From NCBI RefSeq assembly GCF_000717875.1, contig NZ_JOCT01000002.1, positions 248,001-312,000 of the forward strand: DNA of 64,000 nucleotides, read 5' to 3'. Under the pieces are notes generated by a model that saw nothing but the letters and a program-made list of their open reading frames with translations, did not search any database and was not told the DNA's origin. Made by a program: the position numbers and the translations under genes. The DNA comes from Streptomyces sp. NRRL S-455. GTDB lineage: Bacteria; Actinomycetota; Actinomycetes; Streptomycetales; Streptomycetaceae. This document shows, piece after piece, positions 34,222 to 42,561 of the stretch; position 1 is the first letter of the stretch, and every line of letters starts with the position of its first letter.

Positions 34222-34258
34222 GGGCCCGAAGGTCCCGCCGACGGGGGACGTACAGCCC
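34222..34258. promoter_or_regulatory. tandem DevR/OsdR-box-like palindromes
   Basis: GGGCCCGAAGGTCCC (34222-34236) and GGGACGTACAGCCC (34245-34258), about 22 bp apart, between the divergent frameshifted regulator and CBS-BON genes. Confidence 0.6.
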
Positions 34259-34334
34259 TGCACCTCTGCACGAAGGCCCCCAGCACACGGTCCCGTCCGG
34301 GGAGCAGGCTGAAGGGGAGCAAGGGAGGCGCGTC

Positions 34335-35009
34335 ATGCAGCACCGCACGGTCGGAGAACTCATGACTCGTGGCGTCGTACGGGTACGACAGGAAACGCCG
34401 TTCAAGCAGGTCGCCGGAATGCTGGCCGACCACGACGTGACCGCCCTGCCCGTGGTCGACGACCTCGATCAGCCAGTAGGGGTGGTGTCGGAAGCCGACC
34501 TGCTCCGCACGGTGGCGGCGCGACCCGACCCGGGCGGCCTGCCGCTGCCGTCGGCCCGGCTGAACGCAACCCTCCCCACGGATGACGGAACCACGGCCGG
34601 AGAGCTGATGACGGCTCCCGCTGTCTGCGCCCGCCCGGAGTGGACGGTCGTCGAGGCGGCCCGCCTGATGGACGGTGCGGGGGTCAAACGGCTTCCCGTG
34701 GTCGACGAGGCGGGGACGCTGGTCGGCATCGTCAGCCGTGGCGATCTCCTGCGGGTCTTCCTGCGCCGGGACGAGGCGCTGCGCGACGAGATCACCCGTG
34801 ATGTCCTGGCCCGGACTCTCGGTCTCGCGCCGGACGACGTGACGGTCGACGTGCACGAAGGCCGGGTGACGCTCAAGGGCCGTGTGGAGACCGGTCGGCT
34901 CGTCCCCGTCATCGAGCGGCTGTGCCGCGGCGTCGACGGCGTCGTGTCCGTGGAAGCGGACCTGAGCTGCCGCTTCGACGAGCCGCCGGGGCCTGGTCCC
35001 ACCGGCTGA
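34335..35009 (+). CDS. CBS-CBS-BON domain protein
   Basis: A 224-residue protein with CBS1 (VGELMTRGVVRVRQETPFKQV...[20 protein letters not shown]), CBS2 (AGELMTAPAVCARPEWTVVEA...LPVVDEAGTLVGIVSRGDLL) and BON (TVDVHEGRVTLKGRVETGRLV). It is the fourth such protein of the island. ATG at 34335 has GGGAGGCG upstream. It is probably expressed from the palindrome-bearing promoter region 77-113 bp upstream and may be co-transcribed with the universal stress protein gene 132 bp downstream. CBS ligand and partner are unknown. Confidence 0.9.
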   Translation: MQHRTVGELMTRGVVRVRQETPFKQVAGMLADHDVTALPVVDDLDQPVGVVSEADLLRTVAARPDPGGLPLPSARLNATLPTDDGTTAGELMTAPAVCARPEWTVVEAARLMDGAGVKRLPVVDEAGTLVGIVSRGDLLRVFLRRDEALRDEITRDVLARTLGLAPDDVTVDVHEGRVTLKGRVETGRLVPVIERLCRGVDGVVSVEADLSCRFDEPPGPGPTG

Positions 35010-35141
35010 ACCGCCCTGCTCTTGGTGGCCGACGCGGCGTGGCACGACCGTCGGGAGGCGCACGCTGCCCGGTCCTGGTGGTCCCGCACCCGCGGGAGCG
35101 GTAGCGGTCCGGGCGCGCTTCGAGGAGGAAGGAGTGGCACC

Positions 35142-36023
35142 ATGGCGAAGCCGGTAGTGGTGGGCGTGGACGGTTCGCGGTCGAGTCTGGACGCGGTCGA
35201 GGTCGCGGGCCACGAGGCCGTGATCCGCGGTGCGGAACTGCGGTTGGTGCACGCCTTCGGATCACCGTCCCCTCACCTGCCGCCCGGCGGGCCGGCGTGG
35301 AACCCCGCCGGTGCGGGCGTGCGTGAATTGCTCGACGGCACACTCGCGGAGGCCGAGCGGCGGGCCCGTGACGTGGCACCGCACGTGGACATCACCCGCG
35401 ACGTCACCGTGGGTGAGCCGCTGATGGTGCTGGAGATCGCCTCGCGCACGGCCTCCCTGGTGGTGGTCGGCAGCCGTGGTCTGGGCGCCTTCGGCAGCCT
35501 GCTGCTCGGATCGACGTCCGCACACCTCGCCGCGCGCGGCCACTGCCCTGTGCTGGTGGTGCGGGGACGGCCGAGCCCGAGGGGGCCCGTCGTGCTCGCG
35601 GTCGACGACGCGCCCACCTCCGATGAAGCCGTACGCTTCGCCTTCGCCGAGGCGTCTCTGCGTGGCGCGCACCTCACGGCGCTGCACGTGTGCCGGGCGG
35701 GCAGCGCGGATGCCTACGCCGGGCCGGCCGATCCTCCCTTCGTCACCTACGACGAGATCCATCTGCGCAAGCACGCGGAGCACGTTCTCGACGTGGCGCT
35801 GTCCGGCCGGCCGGAGCGGTATCCGCATGTCGAGGTGGAGCGCAGGCCGGTCGTCGGCCGGGTGCGCCACGCCCTCATCGAGGCGAGCGCGGACGCGCAG
35901 CTCCTCGTCGTCGGAGCGCGGGGGCGAGGCGACTTCACGGGCCTGCTGCTGGGCTCGGTCAGCCAGGCCGTCCTGCATCACGCGCGGTGCCCGGTCGCCG
36001 TGGTCCGCCGTGGCGCCGAGTGA
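35142..36023 (+). CDS. two-domain universal stress protein
   Basis: A 293-residue tandem UspA protein very similar to the 15645 copy. Domain 1: VVVGVDGSRSSLDAVEVAG and GSRGLGAFGSLLLGSTSAHLA. Domain 2: VVLAVDDAPTSDEAVRFAFAEA and GARGRGDFTGLLLGSVSQAVLHH. Both ATP loops keep the G-x2-G-x9-G-S/T spacing. GAGGAGGAAGGAG lies upstream of ATG 35142. No clear DevR-like box immediately precedes it, so it may be read through from the CBS-BON gene. Confidence 0.93.
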   Translation: MAKPVVVGVDGSRSSLDAVEVAGHEAVIRGAELRLVHAFGSPSPHLPPGGPAWNPAGAGVRELLDGTLAEAERRARDVAPHVDITRDVTVGEPLMVLEIASRTASLVVVGSRGLGAFGSLLLGSTSAHLAARGHCPVLVVRGRPSPRGPVVLAVDDAPTSDEAVRFAFAEASLRGAHLTALHVCRAGSADAYAGPADPPFVTYDEIHLRKHAEHVLDVALSGRPERYPHVEVERRPVVGRVRHALIEASADAQLLVVGARGRGDFTGLLLGSVSQAVLHHARCPVAVVRRGAE

Positions 36024-36195
36024 CGTCCGCACCGTCAGACGCGTGCCGCGCCAAGCAGGTTCGCCACCGGTTCTGCAGGCACATCACCACGGCCGCGAGC
36101 AGGACCGCCAGCACAGCAGGGCAGAGCGCCCGGGCCCACGTGGTCCGCCACGCTCCGCGGGGTCGGGGCCGCACCAGCGGCTCACTGCTCGTCAT
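35959..36195 (-). CDS. candidate small single-TM membrane protein
   Basis: A 78-residue frame with one hydrophobic segment (ALCPAVLAVLLAAVVMCLQ) preceded by an Arg-rich N-terminus and followed by a basic tail. It overlaps the end of the universal stress protein gene on the other strand by 65 bp, and there is no convincing ribosome site for ATG 36195. It is the only coding candidate in the 244-bp gap between the USP and PucR-type genes. Confidence 0.3.
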   Translation of the reverse strand: MTSSEPLVRPRPRGAWRTTWARALCPAVLAVLLAAVVMCLQNRWRTCLARHASDGADVTRRHGGPRRPGTARDAGRPG

Positions 36196-36267
36196 CACGG
36201 TGATGGTAAGCGGTTCCTGCGAGGGCTGGGGCGGTCAGCGTCGACCGGGCAGCAGTACGAAGTCGAG

Positions 36268-37452
36268 TTACTGAATGACGTCACTGGATGACGCGCTCGC
36301 CCGGCGGACCGCCAGGAGCGCTGCGCGGATGTCCGCCGCCGCTCGCGGATCGGACAGGGAACGGCCCGTCAGCTCCTCGACGCGGCGCAGCCGGTAGCGG
36401 ACGGTATTGGGGTGGACGAAGAGACTCCGCGCCGCGTCGGTGGCGGAGCCGGCGGCGGCGTACCAGTGCTCCACGGTCTCCAGGAGACGAGCCCGCTCCG
36501 CGGCCGGCAGATCGAGCAGGGGCTGAAGGACCACCTCCACCAGGTGCGCCGCCTCGGCCGGGGCCGCGGCGACGACCATCGCCAGCAGGTCGTCGTCGAA
36601 CCGCGCGACGCCGGGGCCTGTGCCCTGGAGGCCGGCCAGAGCAAGTCGGGCGAAGCGAAGAGCTTGGGGGGTGTCCCGCAGCGAGTGAAAGCACGGGCTG
36701 ACGCCCACGCGGGCGCCCGAGCGGCGCAGGATGCGCAGACAGGTGCTCTCCGCGGTCCCCGTGGGCACGGCGGCCAGGCCGATCTGCTGATCGGGCAGCA
36801 GCCGCCAGGCGAAGTGGACCTGGGCCTGACGCAGTGCCGCTTCCGCCCCGGCCAGCGGCTCCTCGCCGGGAGCGTCGGCCGCCGCAGCGACGACGACGTA
36901 GGGGCCGCGGTCGGGCAGTCCCAGCTCACGAGCGGCCTCCCACAGCGTGCGGTCGGCGATGACTCCGGTGAACAGCGCCTCCACCAGTGCCGAGCGGCGC
37001 GCCTGGCGCCGCGAGGTCAGTTCGGCGGTCGTCTCCCGGTAGGCCGCCGCCACCGCCTCCGCGTAGCGGCCGAACAGGGCCCAGATCTCCGCGGACTGGG
37101 ACACCAGCTGAGCGTCATCGACCTCGGGACGGTTGCGCGCCTCGGCGAGGATCTCCGTCCACACGAGCTCGAAGCCGATCCGGTACGCGTGCAGGGTGTC
37201 CGCCAGCGGCACGCCCTGCTCGGCGCGGACGCGGCCGGTCTCGCGGGCCGGGCTCGGGTCCTGCGCGTGCGCGCGGCCGAGCTGGTTCAGGAGCAGGTCC
37301 GCGTTGGCGGTGCACGAGCGGCGCAGGGAGTCGAAGGGGATCAGCGACTCGTTCTGGTAGGCATCGACGTCCGAGCGGATGCGCTGCGCCATCCGCTCGC
37401 CCAGTTCCGGCAGCTCCGCCTGAAGCGCCGAGACCACCCGGGAGAGGTTCAT
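36268..37452 (-). CDS. PucR/CdaR-family transcriptional regulator
   Basis: A 394-residue regulator. The N-terminal half (about 1-150) is a helical sensor (DTLHAYRIGFELVWTEIL), followed by a GGDEF-like CdaR segment. The C-terminus has the PucR HTH (ARSLFVHPNTVRYRLRRVEELTGRSL), which usually activates an adjacent catabolic gene. It is divergent from an acyl-CoA ligase gene with 149 bp between starts, which contain a palindrome likely to be its operator. ATG 37452 is chosen as MNLSRVVSALQAEL fits family starts; the frame continues upstream without motifs. It is likely to control fatty- or aromatic-acid activation by the neighbour (inference). Confidence 0.9.
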   Translation of the reverse strand: MNLSRVVSALQAELPELGERMAQRIRSDVDAYQNESLIPFDSLRRSCTANADLLLNQLGRAHAQDPSPARETGRVRAEQGVPLADTLHAYRIGFELVWTEILAEARNRPEVDDAQLVSQSAEIWALFGRYAEAVAAAYRETTAELTSRRQARRSALVEALFTGVIADRTLWEAARELGLPDRGPYVVVAAAADAPGEEPLAGAEAALRQAQVHFAWRLLPDQQIGLAAVPTGTAESTCLRILRRSGARVGVSPCFHSLRDTPQALRFARLALAGLQGTGPGVARFDDDLLAMVVAAAPAEAAHLVEVVLQPLLDLPAAERARLLETVEHWYAAAGSATDAARSLFVHPNTVRYRLRRVEELTGRSLSDPRAAADIRAALLAVRRASASSSDVIQ

Positions 37453-37475
37453 TCCCGCAGCGTAACGCCGCTGCT

Positions 37476-37491
37476 TTGTGCTCGAGAACAA
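37476..37491. promoter_or_regulatory. palindromic operator between PucR-type regulator and acyl-CoA ligase
   Basis: TTGTGCTCGAGAACAA: inverted repeat TTGT-n-CTCGAG-n-ACAA, 24 bp upstream of the regulator start and 110 bp from the ligase start. It is a candidate site for the regulator. Confidence 0.5.
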
Positions 37492-37601
37492 TCCGGGAAG
37501 GCAGACGCTGTCATAGCGCACATAGGCCGTCGCCATGGATATCTGCACGATGTCGTCAACGTGAACAGCGGATTTCGACGGCGACTTTCGTGGAGGCGGT
37601 C

Positions 37602-39125
37602 ATGGCCAATCTGGCTGAGTTCCTGGTGGAGACGGCACGGCGGCAGCCGGAACGCCCCGCACTGCGACTGGGGGGCCAGGTCACCAGCTACGCGGAGCTC
37701 GACGAGCGCAGCGCCCGCGCCGCCGCACTGCTGCGGGCCGAGGGTGTGCGACCGGGAGACCGGGTCGCTCTGATGCTGCCCAATGTTCCCGAGTTCGTCG
37801 TCCTGTACTACGGCGTGCTGCGCGCCGGAGCGGTCGTCGTGCCGATGAACCCGCTGCTGAAGACCCGGGAGACCGAGTACCACCTGAACGACTCCGGCGC
37901 GGTGCTGCTCTTCGAGTGGCATCAGGCGCCTGGCGAGGGCGCATCGGGCGCGGCCGCCGCCGGAGTGCGGCACCTGGCCGTCGAGCCCGCCGCTTTCGCG
38001 GACCTGCTGGCCGGTCACGAGCCGCTGCCTGAGGTGAGCGAGCCGGACGGCGAGGACGTTGCCGTGCTGCTGTACACCTCCGGCACCACCGGCCGGCCCA
38101 AGGGCGCCACCCTCACGCACACCGGACTGCGGCACAACACCGAGGTCAACGCGGTCCATGTGCAGCAAGTGACGGCGGACGACGTGGTCGTGGGCTGTCT
38201 GCCGCTGTTCCACATCTTCGGCCAGATCTGCACGATGAGTGTGACCATCCGCGCCGGTGCCTCCCTCACCCTGATCCCCCGCTTCGACCCGCAGACCGTG
38301 CTGGACGCCATCGCCCGCGACCGGGCGACGATCTTCGAGGGCGTACCGACCATGTACGCCGCGCTACTCCAGCACCCGTCGGAAGCCGACGTGTCCACCC
38401 TGCGGATGTGCGTCTCCGGCGGGGCCTCGCTGCCGGTGGAGATCCTGCACGGCTTCGAGCGGCGCTTCGGGTGCATGGTGCTGGAGGGCTTCGGCATGTC
38501 CGAGACCAGTCCCGTCGTCACCTTCAACCACCCCGACCGGCCGCGCAAGGCAGGATCCATCGGCACCCCGATCAAGGACGTGGAGGTGCGGCTCCTGGAC
38601 GACAAGGGCCAGGACGTGGCTCCCGGCGAGATCGGCGAACTGGCCGTCCGCGGGCCGAACGTGATGAAGGGCTACTGGAACCGCCCGGAGGAGACGGCGG
38701 CCACCATCCCGGACGGCTGGCTGCGCAGCGGCGACCTCGCGCGCCGGGACGAGGACGGCTACCTGTACATCGTCGACCGCAAGAAGGACATGATCATCCG
38801 CGGCGGATACAACGTCTACCCGCGCGAGATCGAGGAGGTCCTCCACGAGCACCCGGCCGTCGCGCTGGCCGCGGTGGTGGGCGTGGCCGACGCGCATCTG
38901 GGCGAGGAGATCGCAGCCGCGGTAGTGCTGCGCCCGAAGGCCCAGGCCACGCCCGCCGAGCTCCAGCAGTTCGTCAAGGAGCGCGTGGCGGCGTACAAGT
39001 ACCCGCGCCAGGTGTGGCTCGTGGACACGCTGCCGACCGGCCCCAGCGGCAAGATCCTCAAGAGGGAGATCACCGCGCCCGCGCACCCGAAGGGCGCCGG
39101 CGCGTTGACCGACCGGGTGGGATGA
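37602..39125 (+). CDS. long-chain fatty acid/aryl-CoA ligase
   Basis: A 507-residue adenylate-forming acyl-CoA ligase. Seen: the P-loop LLYTSGTTGRPKGATLTH, PLFHIFGQ, the GFGMSETSPV adenine motif, the hinge DLARRDEDGYLYIVDRKKDM with GGYNVYPREIEEVL, and the catalytic lysine in GPSGKILKREI. The sequence is canonical for FadD-type medium/long-chain ligases. GGAGG lies just upstream of ATG 37602. It is divergent from the PucR-type regulator, which probably controls it. It differs clearly from the ligase at 54-1616, so the two are not recent duplicates. Confidence 0.95.
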   Translation: MANLAEFLVETARRQPERPALRLGGQVTSYAELDERSARAAALLRAEGVRPGDRVALMLPNVPEFVVLYYGVLRAGAVVVPMNPLLKTRETEYHLNDSGAVLLFEWHQAPGEGASGAAAAGVRHLAVEPAAFADLLAGHEPLPEVSEPDGEDVAVLLYTSGTTGRPKGATLTHTGLRHNTEVNAVHVQQVTADDVVVGCLPLFHIFGQICTMSVTIRAGASLTLIPRFDPQTVLDAIARDRATIFEGVPTMYAALLQHPSEADVSTLRMCVSGGASLPVEILHGFERRFGCMVLEGFGMSETSPVVTFNHPDRPRKAGSIGTPIKDVEVRLLDDKGQDVAPGEIGELAVRGPNVMKGYWNRPEETAATIPDGWLRSGDLARRDEDGYLYIVDRKKDMIIRGGYNVYPREIEEVLHEHPAVALAAVVGVADAHLGEEIAAAVVLRPKAQATPAELQQFVKERVAAYKYPRQVWLVDTLPTGPSGKILKREITAPAHPKGAGALTDRVG

Positions 39126-39152
39126 TTTTCTGGTTGATCAAGGTGGGAGGGC

Positions 39153-39173
39153 GGGGCAGCTCCCGGCTGCCCC
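39153..39173. terminator. bidirectional terminator hairpin
   Basis: GGGGCAGC (39153-39160) and GCTGCCCC (39166-39173) with a 5-nt loop, between the convergent acyl-CoA ligase and GH5 genes. Confidence 0.7.
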
Positions 39174-39207
39174 TGTCCGGGCCATGCGTGTCCAGTGGAG
39201 ATTTCCG

Positions 39208-40746
39208 CTAGCTGGTCTTCCACTTCTGGTTGTCGCCGCCCCAGCAGGACCACAGCTGGGCCTTGGAGGTGGCCAGGTCCTTGTCCAGGCACAGACCGGA
39301 CTTCACTGAGCGGATTGTGCCGTCGGAGTAGAACATCCACCTCTGGTTGTTCTGACCGTTGCAGTCGTAGGTGCCGACTTCGGTGGCGTTGCTGGTGCCT
39401 TCGCGGTAGGCGTCCAGGCACTTCGTGCCGCCGTAGACGGTGAGCTGCCCGGAGGGCGTGAGGGTCCACTGCTGGTTGGCGCCGCCCGAGCACTGGTCGT
39501 GGACCTGGACCTGGACGTTGTCGTGGCTGACATAGGGGACGTCGAGGCAGCCGTCGCCGTCGGCGTTGCGCAGGATGCTCGTGTGTGAGCCGGGGTCAGC
39601 ACCCCAGGCACGCTTGACGGCGTCGATACCGCTGATGTTGCGGATGCCCAGCGTCAGGTCGGCACCGCTGCCCTCGAGGTCGAAGAGCGAGTAGTAGTCG
39701 TGGTCGGGGTACTCCTGGTACTTGCCGCCGATGGCCGGCCAGTAGACCGCGCCCATGCCGAGTTCGTGGACGGTGTCGGTGTCCGCGCGCAGGTACCGCA
39801 CGAAGTTGTCGGTGCTGTCGGCGTTGTTGTAGTCCTTGCCGGCGTCCGCGCCTGCGCCGCCCATCGGTGCGCCGAACTCGTCCAGGACGGTGCGCTTGGC
39901 GCAGGTGCCGACCTTGCTCTTGAAGTCGGTGACCCACTCGTCGTAGGTTCGGGCCGACTTATTGAAGGCGTAGTGGTGGAGCGAGAGGTAGGTCCCGTCG
40001 AGGCGGGAGTCGGCGCACACGCTCGTGACGTAGTCGTTGAACCCGGGTCCGCTCACGATGATCCGGTTCCTGGGGACCGACGGGTGGTCGGCGATCCACT
40101 TGGCGGCGATATCCGCCCACGCGGTGGCACTGTGTCCATGGGGCTCGTTGAACGGCTCGAAGTAGACCAGGCCGTTGGACCCGTACCTGTCCGTCACGGC
40201 CTTCCACATCGACTTGAACGCATCCGCGTCGACGACCTTGCCGTTCCAGCCCGGCCCGTCCGGTTTCCCGTCGGTGTTCCTGTCCTCGCCGTCCCCTTCC
40301 CAGTAGGAGAGGATGACCTTGAAGCCCTTGGCTGTCGCGGCATCGATGGCGCCGGCGTACCTGTCGCCCCACGGCGTGCCCGGGACGGAGTGGCTGTTGA
40401 TCGGCAGCCGTACGGTGTTGGCGCCGAGCGTGCTCTGGAAACCGCCGAGGACGGCGTTGGCCTTGACCTTGACGGTCTCGTAGCTATCGGATTCGTTCAG
40501 CCCCTCGGGCACAACGGCGCCGTAGGTGAAGTTGTCTCCCACCCTGGCCCAGTTCACGCCTTGGAACTGGGCGGCGTCCAATGCGAGGTCTTCGGCGGTG
40601 GCCGGTGATGCGCCGGCCAGGGTACTGATCGACAGCGTGATCAGCCCGGCCAGCAGACCAGCTGCCGCGCGGCGCAGGGAGCGGGTGCCCCCGGGAGGGA
40701 GTGCGCTGGGGTGAGGACTGGGTCGGGTGCGCTGGTAGTCGAGCAT
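39208..40746 (-). CDS. secreted GH5-family glycoside hydrolase with C-terminal ricin/CBM13 domain
   Basis: A 512-residue secreted enzyme. Residues about 1-51 form a signal peptide (LLAGLITLSISTLAGASPATA). The GH5 barrel (about 55-375) has the acid/base Glu201 in EPFNEPHG and the nucleophile Glu290 in VLDEFGAPMG. The C-terminal 120 residues are a beta-trefoil lectin with QxW repeats (NQQWTL, NQRWMF, NQKWKTS). Substrate is not fixed by sequence; beta-linked glucan, mannan or galactan are possible, and the neighbouring galactan-type enzymes favour plant hemicellulose. ATG 40746 has AGAAGGG upstream. The 278-bp gap to the permease relic upstream holds a 14-bp tandem repeat and a hairpin. Confidence 0.92.
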   Translation of the reverse strand: MLDYQRTRPSPHPSALPPGGTRSLRRAAAGLLAGLITLSISTLAGASPATAEDLALDAAQFQGVNWARVGDNFTYGAVVPEGLNESDSYETVKVKANAVLGGFQSTLGANTVRLPINSHSVPGTPWGDRYAGAIDAATAKGFKVILSYWEGDGEDRNTDGKPDGPGWNGKVVDADAFKSMWKAVTDRYGSNGLVYFEPFNEPHGHSATAWADIAAKWIADHPSVPRNRIIVSGPGFNDYVTSVCADSRLDGTYLSLHHYAFNKSARTYDEWVTDFKSKVGTCAKRTVLDEFGAPMGGAGADAGKDYNNADSTDNFVRYLRADTDTVHELGMGAVYWPAIGGKYQEYPDHDYYSLFDLEGSGADLTLGIRNISGIDAVKRAWGADPGSHTSILRNADGDGCLDVPYVSHDNVQVQVHDQCSGGANQQWTLTPSGQLTVYGGTKCLDAYREGTSNATEVGTYDCNGQNNQRWMFYSDGTIRSVKSGLCLDKDLATSKAQLWSCWGGDNQKWKTS

Positions 40747-40758
40747 GTCGTGTCCCTT

Positions 40759-40806
40759 CTGTGCTTGCGGCTCTGTGCCTGCGGCTCTGTGCGTACGGCT
40801 CTGCGC
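40759..40806. repeat. 14-bp tandem repeat in the GH5 leader
   Basis: About 3.5 copies of CTGTGCCTGCGGCT (variants CTTGCGG, CGTACGG), starting 13 bp upstream of the GH5 start codon. It could be a slippage tract or a set of operator half-sites. Confidence 0.6.
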
Positions 40807-40929
40807 AGGCCGCCGATCGAGGTGGCGCGGACGGGCGCCGGGGCCGAGGGTCGACTTGAGAGGGGCACCGACGCCCAAGCACGGTTGAGCATCGCGGCCT
40901 CTTACGGACGGCTGGATCGGTGGTGGGTA

Positions 40930-40969
40930 CCGGAGGCAGGAGCGCGCAGCGAACAACTCCTGCCTCCGG
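40930..40969. terminator. strong hairpin between permease relic and GH5 gene
   Basis: CCGGAGGCAGGAG (40930-40942) and its exact complement (40957-40969): 13-bp stem with 14-nt loop, downstream of the relic permease. Confidence 0.75.
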
Positions 40970-41024
40970 CAGACTTGTGTGTTCGGTCCCCAACGGCTCG
41001 GACCGGCATCTGACGACCGCCGAA

Positions 41025-41660
41025 TCAGCCCTTGTCGGCGCCGAGCGTCAGGTGATCGGCATGTTCTCGCCGGTGCAAATCAGCACCAGGGCCCAGAAGA
41101 AGTCGTTGTAGATCCAGATGCACAGCAGCGTCGCCAGGGCCGCCATCGCCGGACGGCACAGCGGCAGCACGATCTGCCGGTACTGACGCCATACCGAGGC
41201 GCCGTCCACCAGCGCGGCCTCGGTCAGCTCGTGCGGCAGCGTGCACCAGACCCAGCGCGGAGTCGTACGGCCTGCCGCTCATGGTGACGCCGGGCAGGTC
41301 GACCAGCGGCAGCGCCAGGTTGAGGCGGAAGTCGGAGCGGCTGACGTAGAACGCGACCATCGACGACAGGCACAGCGTCAACAGCACCGCCGGCACGGTG
41401 ATGATCACCGTGTGGACGAAGTAGTGGCCCATGCCCGACTGGCTGAACGCGTTGGTGAAGTTGCCGAAGTTCACAGTGTCCGGCCAGGACACGTAGCCCT
41501 GCTCACTCGTCTCCGCATACGGCCGCATCGCCGAGTACAGCGCCCACAGCATCGGCGCGAGCCAGGCCAGCGCCGCGCCCGCGAGGAAGAGGTGCAGCAG
41601 GATCCGGGCCGGACGGACAGGGGCGCGCTTCTTGCCGAGCGCGATGGTGCCGGTGCTCAT
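41025..41660 (-). pseudogene. MalG-type sugar permease pseudogene (decayed copy of 57900-58790)
   Basis: The first 115 residues match the intact permease at 57900-58790 closely (PVRPARILLHLFLAGAALAW; FLSSMVAFYVSR-like LSSMVAFYVSRSDFRLNLAL). Then about 25 residues including a TM are missing, PLVDLPGVTMSG resumes, a second deletion after YDSALGLV shifts the frame, and a third removes the part between GENMPIT and the last residues LTLGADKG. The shifted region still encodes, in another frame, the EAA-type permease loop segments. The product would lack most TM helices. Identity in the retained blocks is high, so the decay is fairly recent. The start at 41660 overlaps the stop of a 17-codon binding-protein remnant. 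Confidence 0.9.
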
Positions 41661-41710
41661 GCGCGGCGGTCAGGGGCGGGAGAGGAGGGACCGGAGGAAG
41701 AAAGTTGCAT
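41657..41710 (-). pseudogene. 17-codon remnant of the sugar-binding lipoprotein gene
   Basis: ATG at 41710 reads MQLSSSGPSSPAPDRRA and stops at a TGA that overlaps the relic permease ATG. The intact gene at 59809-61119 begins MQLSSSGLSTPGLDRRT. So the rest of the binding protein and the whole first permease gene have been deleted, preserving the ATGA coupling. Confidence 0.85.
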
Positions 41711-41893
41711 GACGACTCCTGGGGCACAGCAGCGGACCCTTGGGCCAGGCCACGGGGCACAAGTTCAATCAGAAGCGAACGAGAACCAACAGCGCACCCA
41801 TGAGATCCGTTCGGCCTGCCGAACGTCAAGAGTTGTGCGTCGACTTTTTCTGACCCTTACGAAAACCGGCGACCTGGAGAAATCGCTTTCCCC
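41689..41893. repeat. duplicated ABC-operon promoter region, copy 1
   Basis: This roughly 205-bp stretch aligns with 61098-61303. Shared parts: the binding-protein start with its AGGAGT ribosome site, an 18-bp palindrome (41808-41825, CGTTCGGC-CT-GCCGAACG), GACCCTTACGAAAACCG-type sequence, and AGAAATCGCTTTCC with GAAA/TTTC arms (41877-41892). The palindromes are likely operators kept from the ancestral operon. Confidence 0.8.
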
Positions 41894-41905
41894 AGGGCTC
41901 GTTGT

Positions 41906-42561
41906 CCGGATTTCCGCAGGCCGGGACAGTCGAACGACACTCGGTATGCCATGCCGCTTCCGGAGGGTCGAGTGCGGCCGTCGCGTCCGTGGGACCCTCC
42001 CGCTCGCCGGCCCCGTTACTCCGGGCGCCGACCGGGTGGATGGACGTGACTCATACTCACAAGAAGACGCGGGCAGCGAATGGACACGCTTCCAGCGGAT
42101 CCGGGCAGCATCCTCGGCCACGTTTCGGCCAAAATCCCCTCCGCCTGCAGAAATACGCAAGTCGATCCGGGCTCAATCGGCCCGGAACGCATGACGTACT
42201 CGCCTGGTCATGCGACTGAGAATGCCTGTAGAAAATCTACATAAACCCAACCTGCCGGGCTCCGAGACCGCCAGCCGCAGCCTTCGTTTCGCCACCCTCA
42301 CCTCGTGAGAGAGCCCACAAGCGGGTCGCCGAGTGGCGCACGAGTGTCAAGGGAGCTATCGTCAGGCAGTAGAACGACCGGTCTTCCTACCTCCTGAGGG
42401 GCGGTCGCTCGGACTTCCCAGCCGGCCTGCCTCCAGGCGAAGACGTGCCAGGAGACCGCCGGTGCACGCCGAAGAGAGACCAAAGTTCCGTGAAACCAAT
42501 CCGCGCCCCGGCCCGGCCGGGGCACAGCACACGGTCGCTGTTTGATGCCGCGTCGCCGGGG
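41906..42561. other. 650-bp gene-free stretch
   Basis: No supportable gene. The base composition is less GC-rich than the surroundings around 42220-42260 (ATAAACC, AAAATCTACAT). It contains an orphan TetR-type palindrome (42369-42390) and, near 42507-42527, CCCGGCCGGGGCACAGCACA, which recurs near 61430-61452 beside the intact ABC operon. Confidence 0.6.
42369..42390. promoter_or_regulatory. TetR-type palindromic operator, copy 1
   Basis: A 22-bp palindrome with outer arms GTAG/CTAC and core GACCGGTC. The same element recurs at 45719-45740. It lies downstream of the tetR stop, beside no gene start, so it may belong to a deleted gene. Confidence 0.55.

Noticed and set aside
40759..40806. CRISPR-like short tandem repeats
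   Set aside because: Direct 14-bp tandem copies without spacers, and no cas gene in the window.
41241..42194. Plus-strand ORF across the relic permease and promoter
   Set aside because: Reads as His/Arg/Gln-rich shadow of the minus-strand permease, then through the duplicated promoter; no motif.
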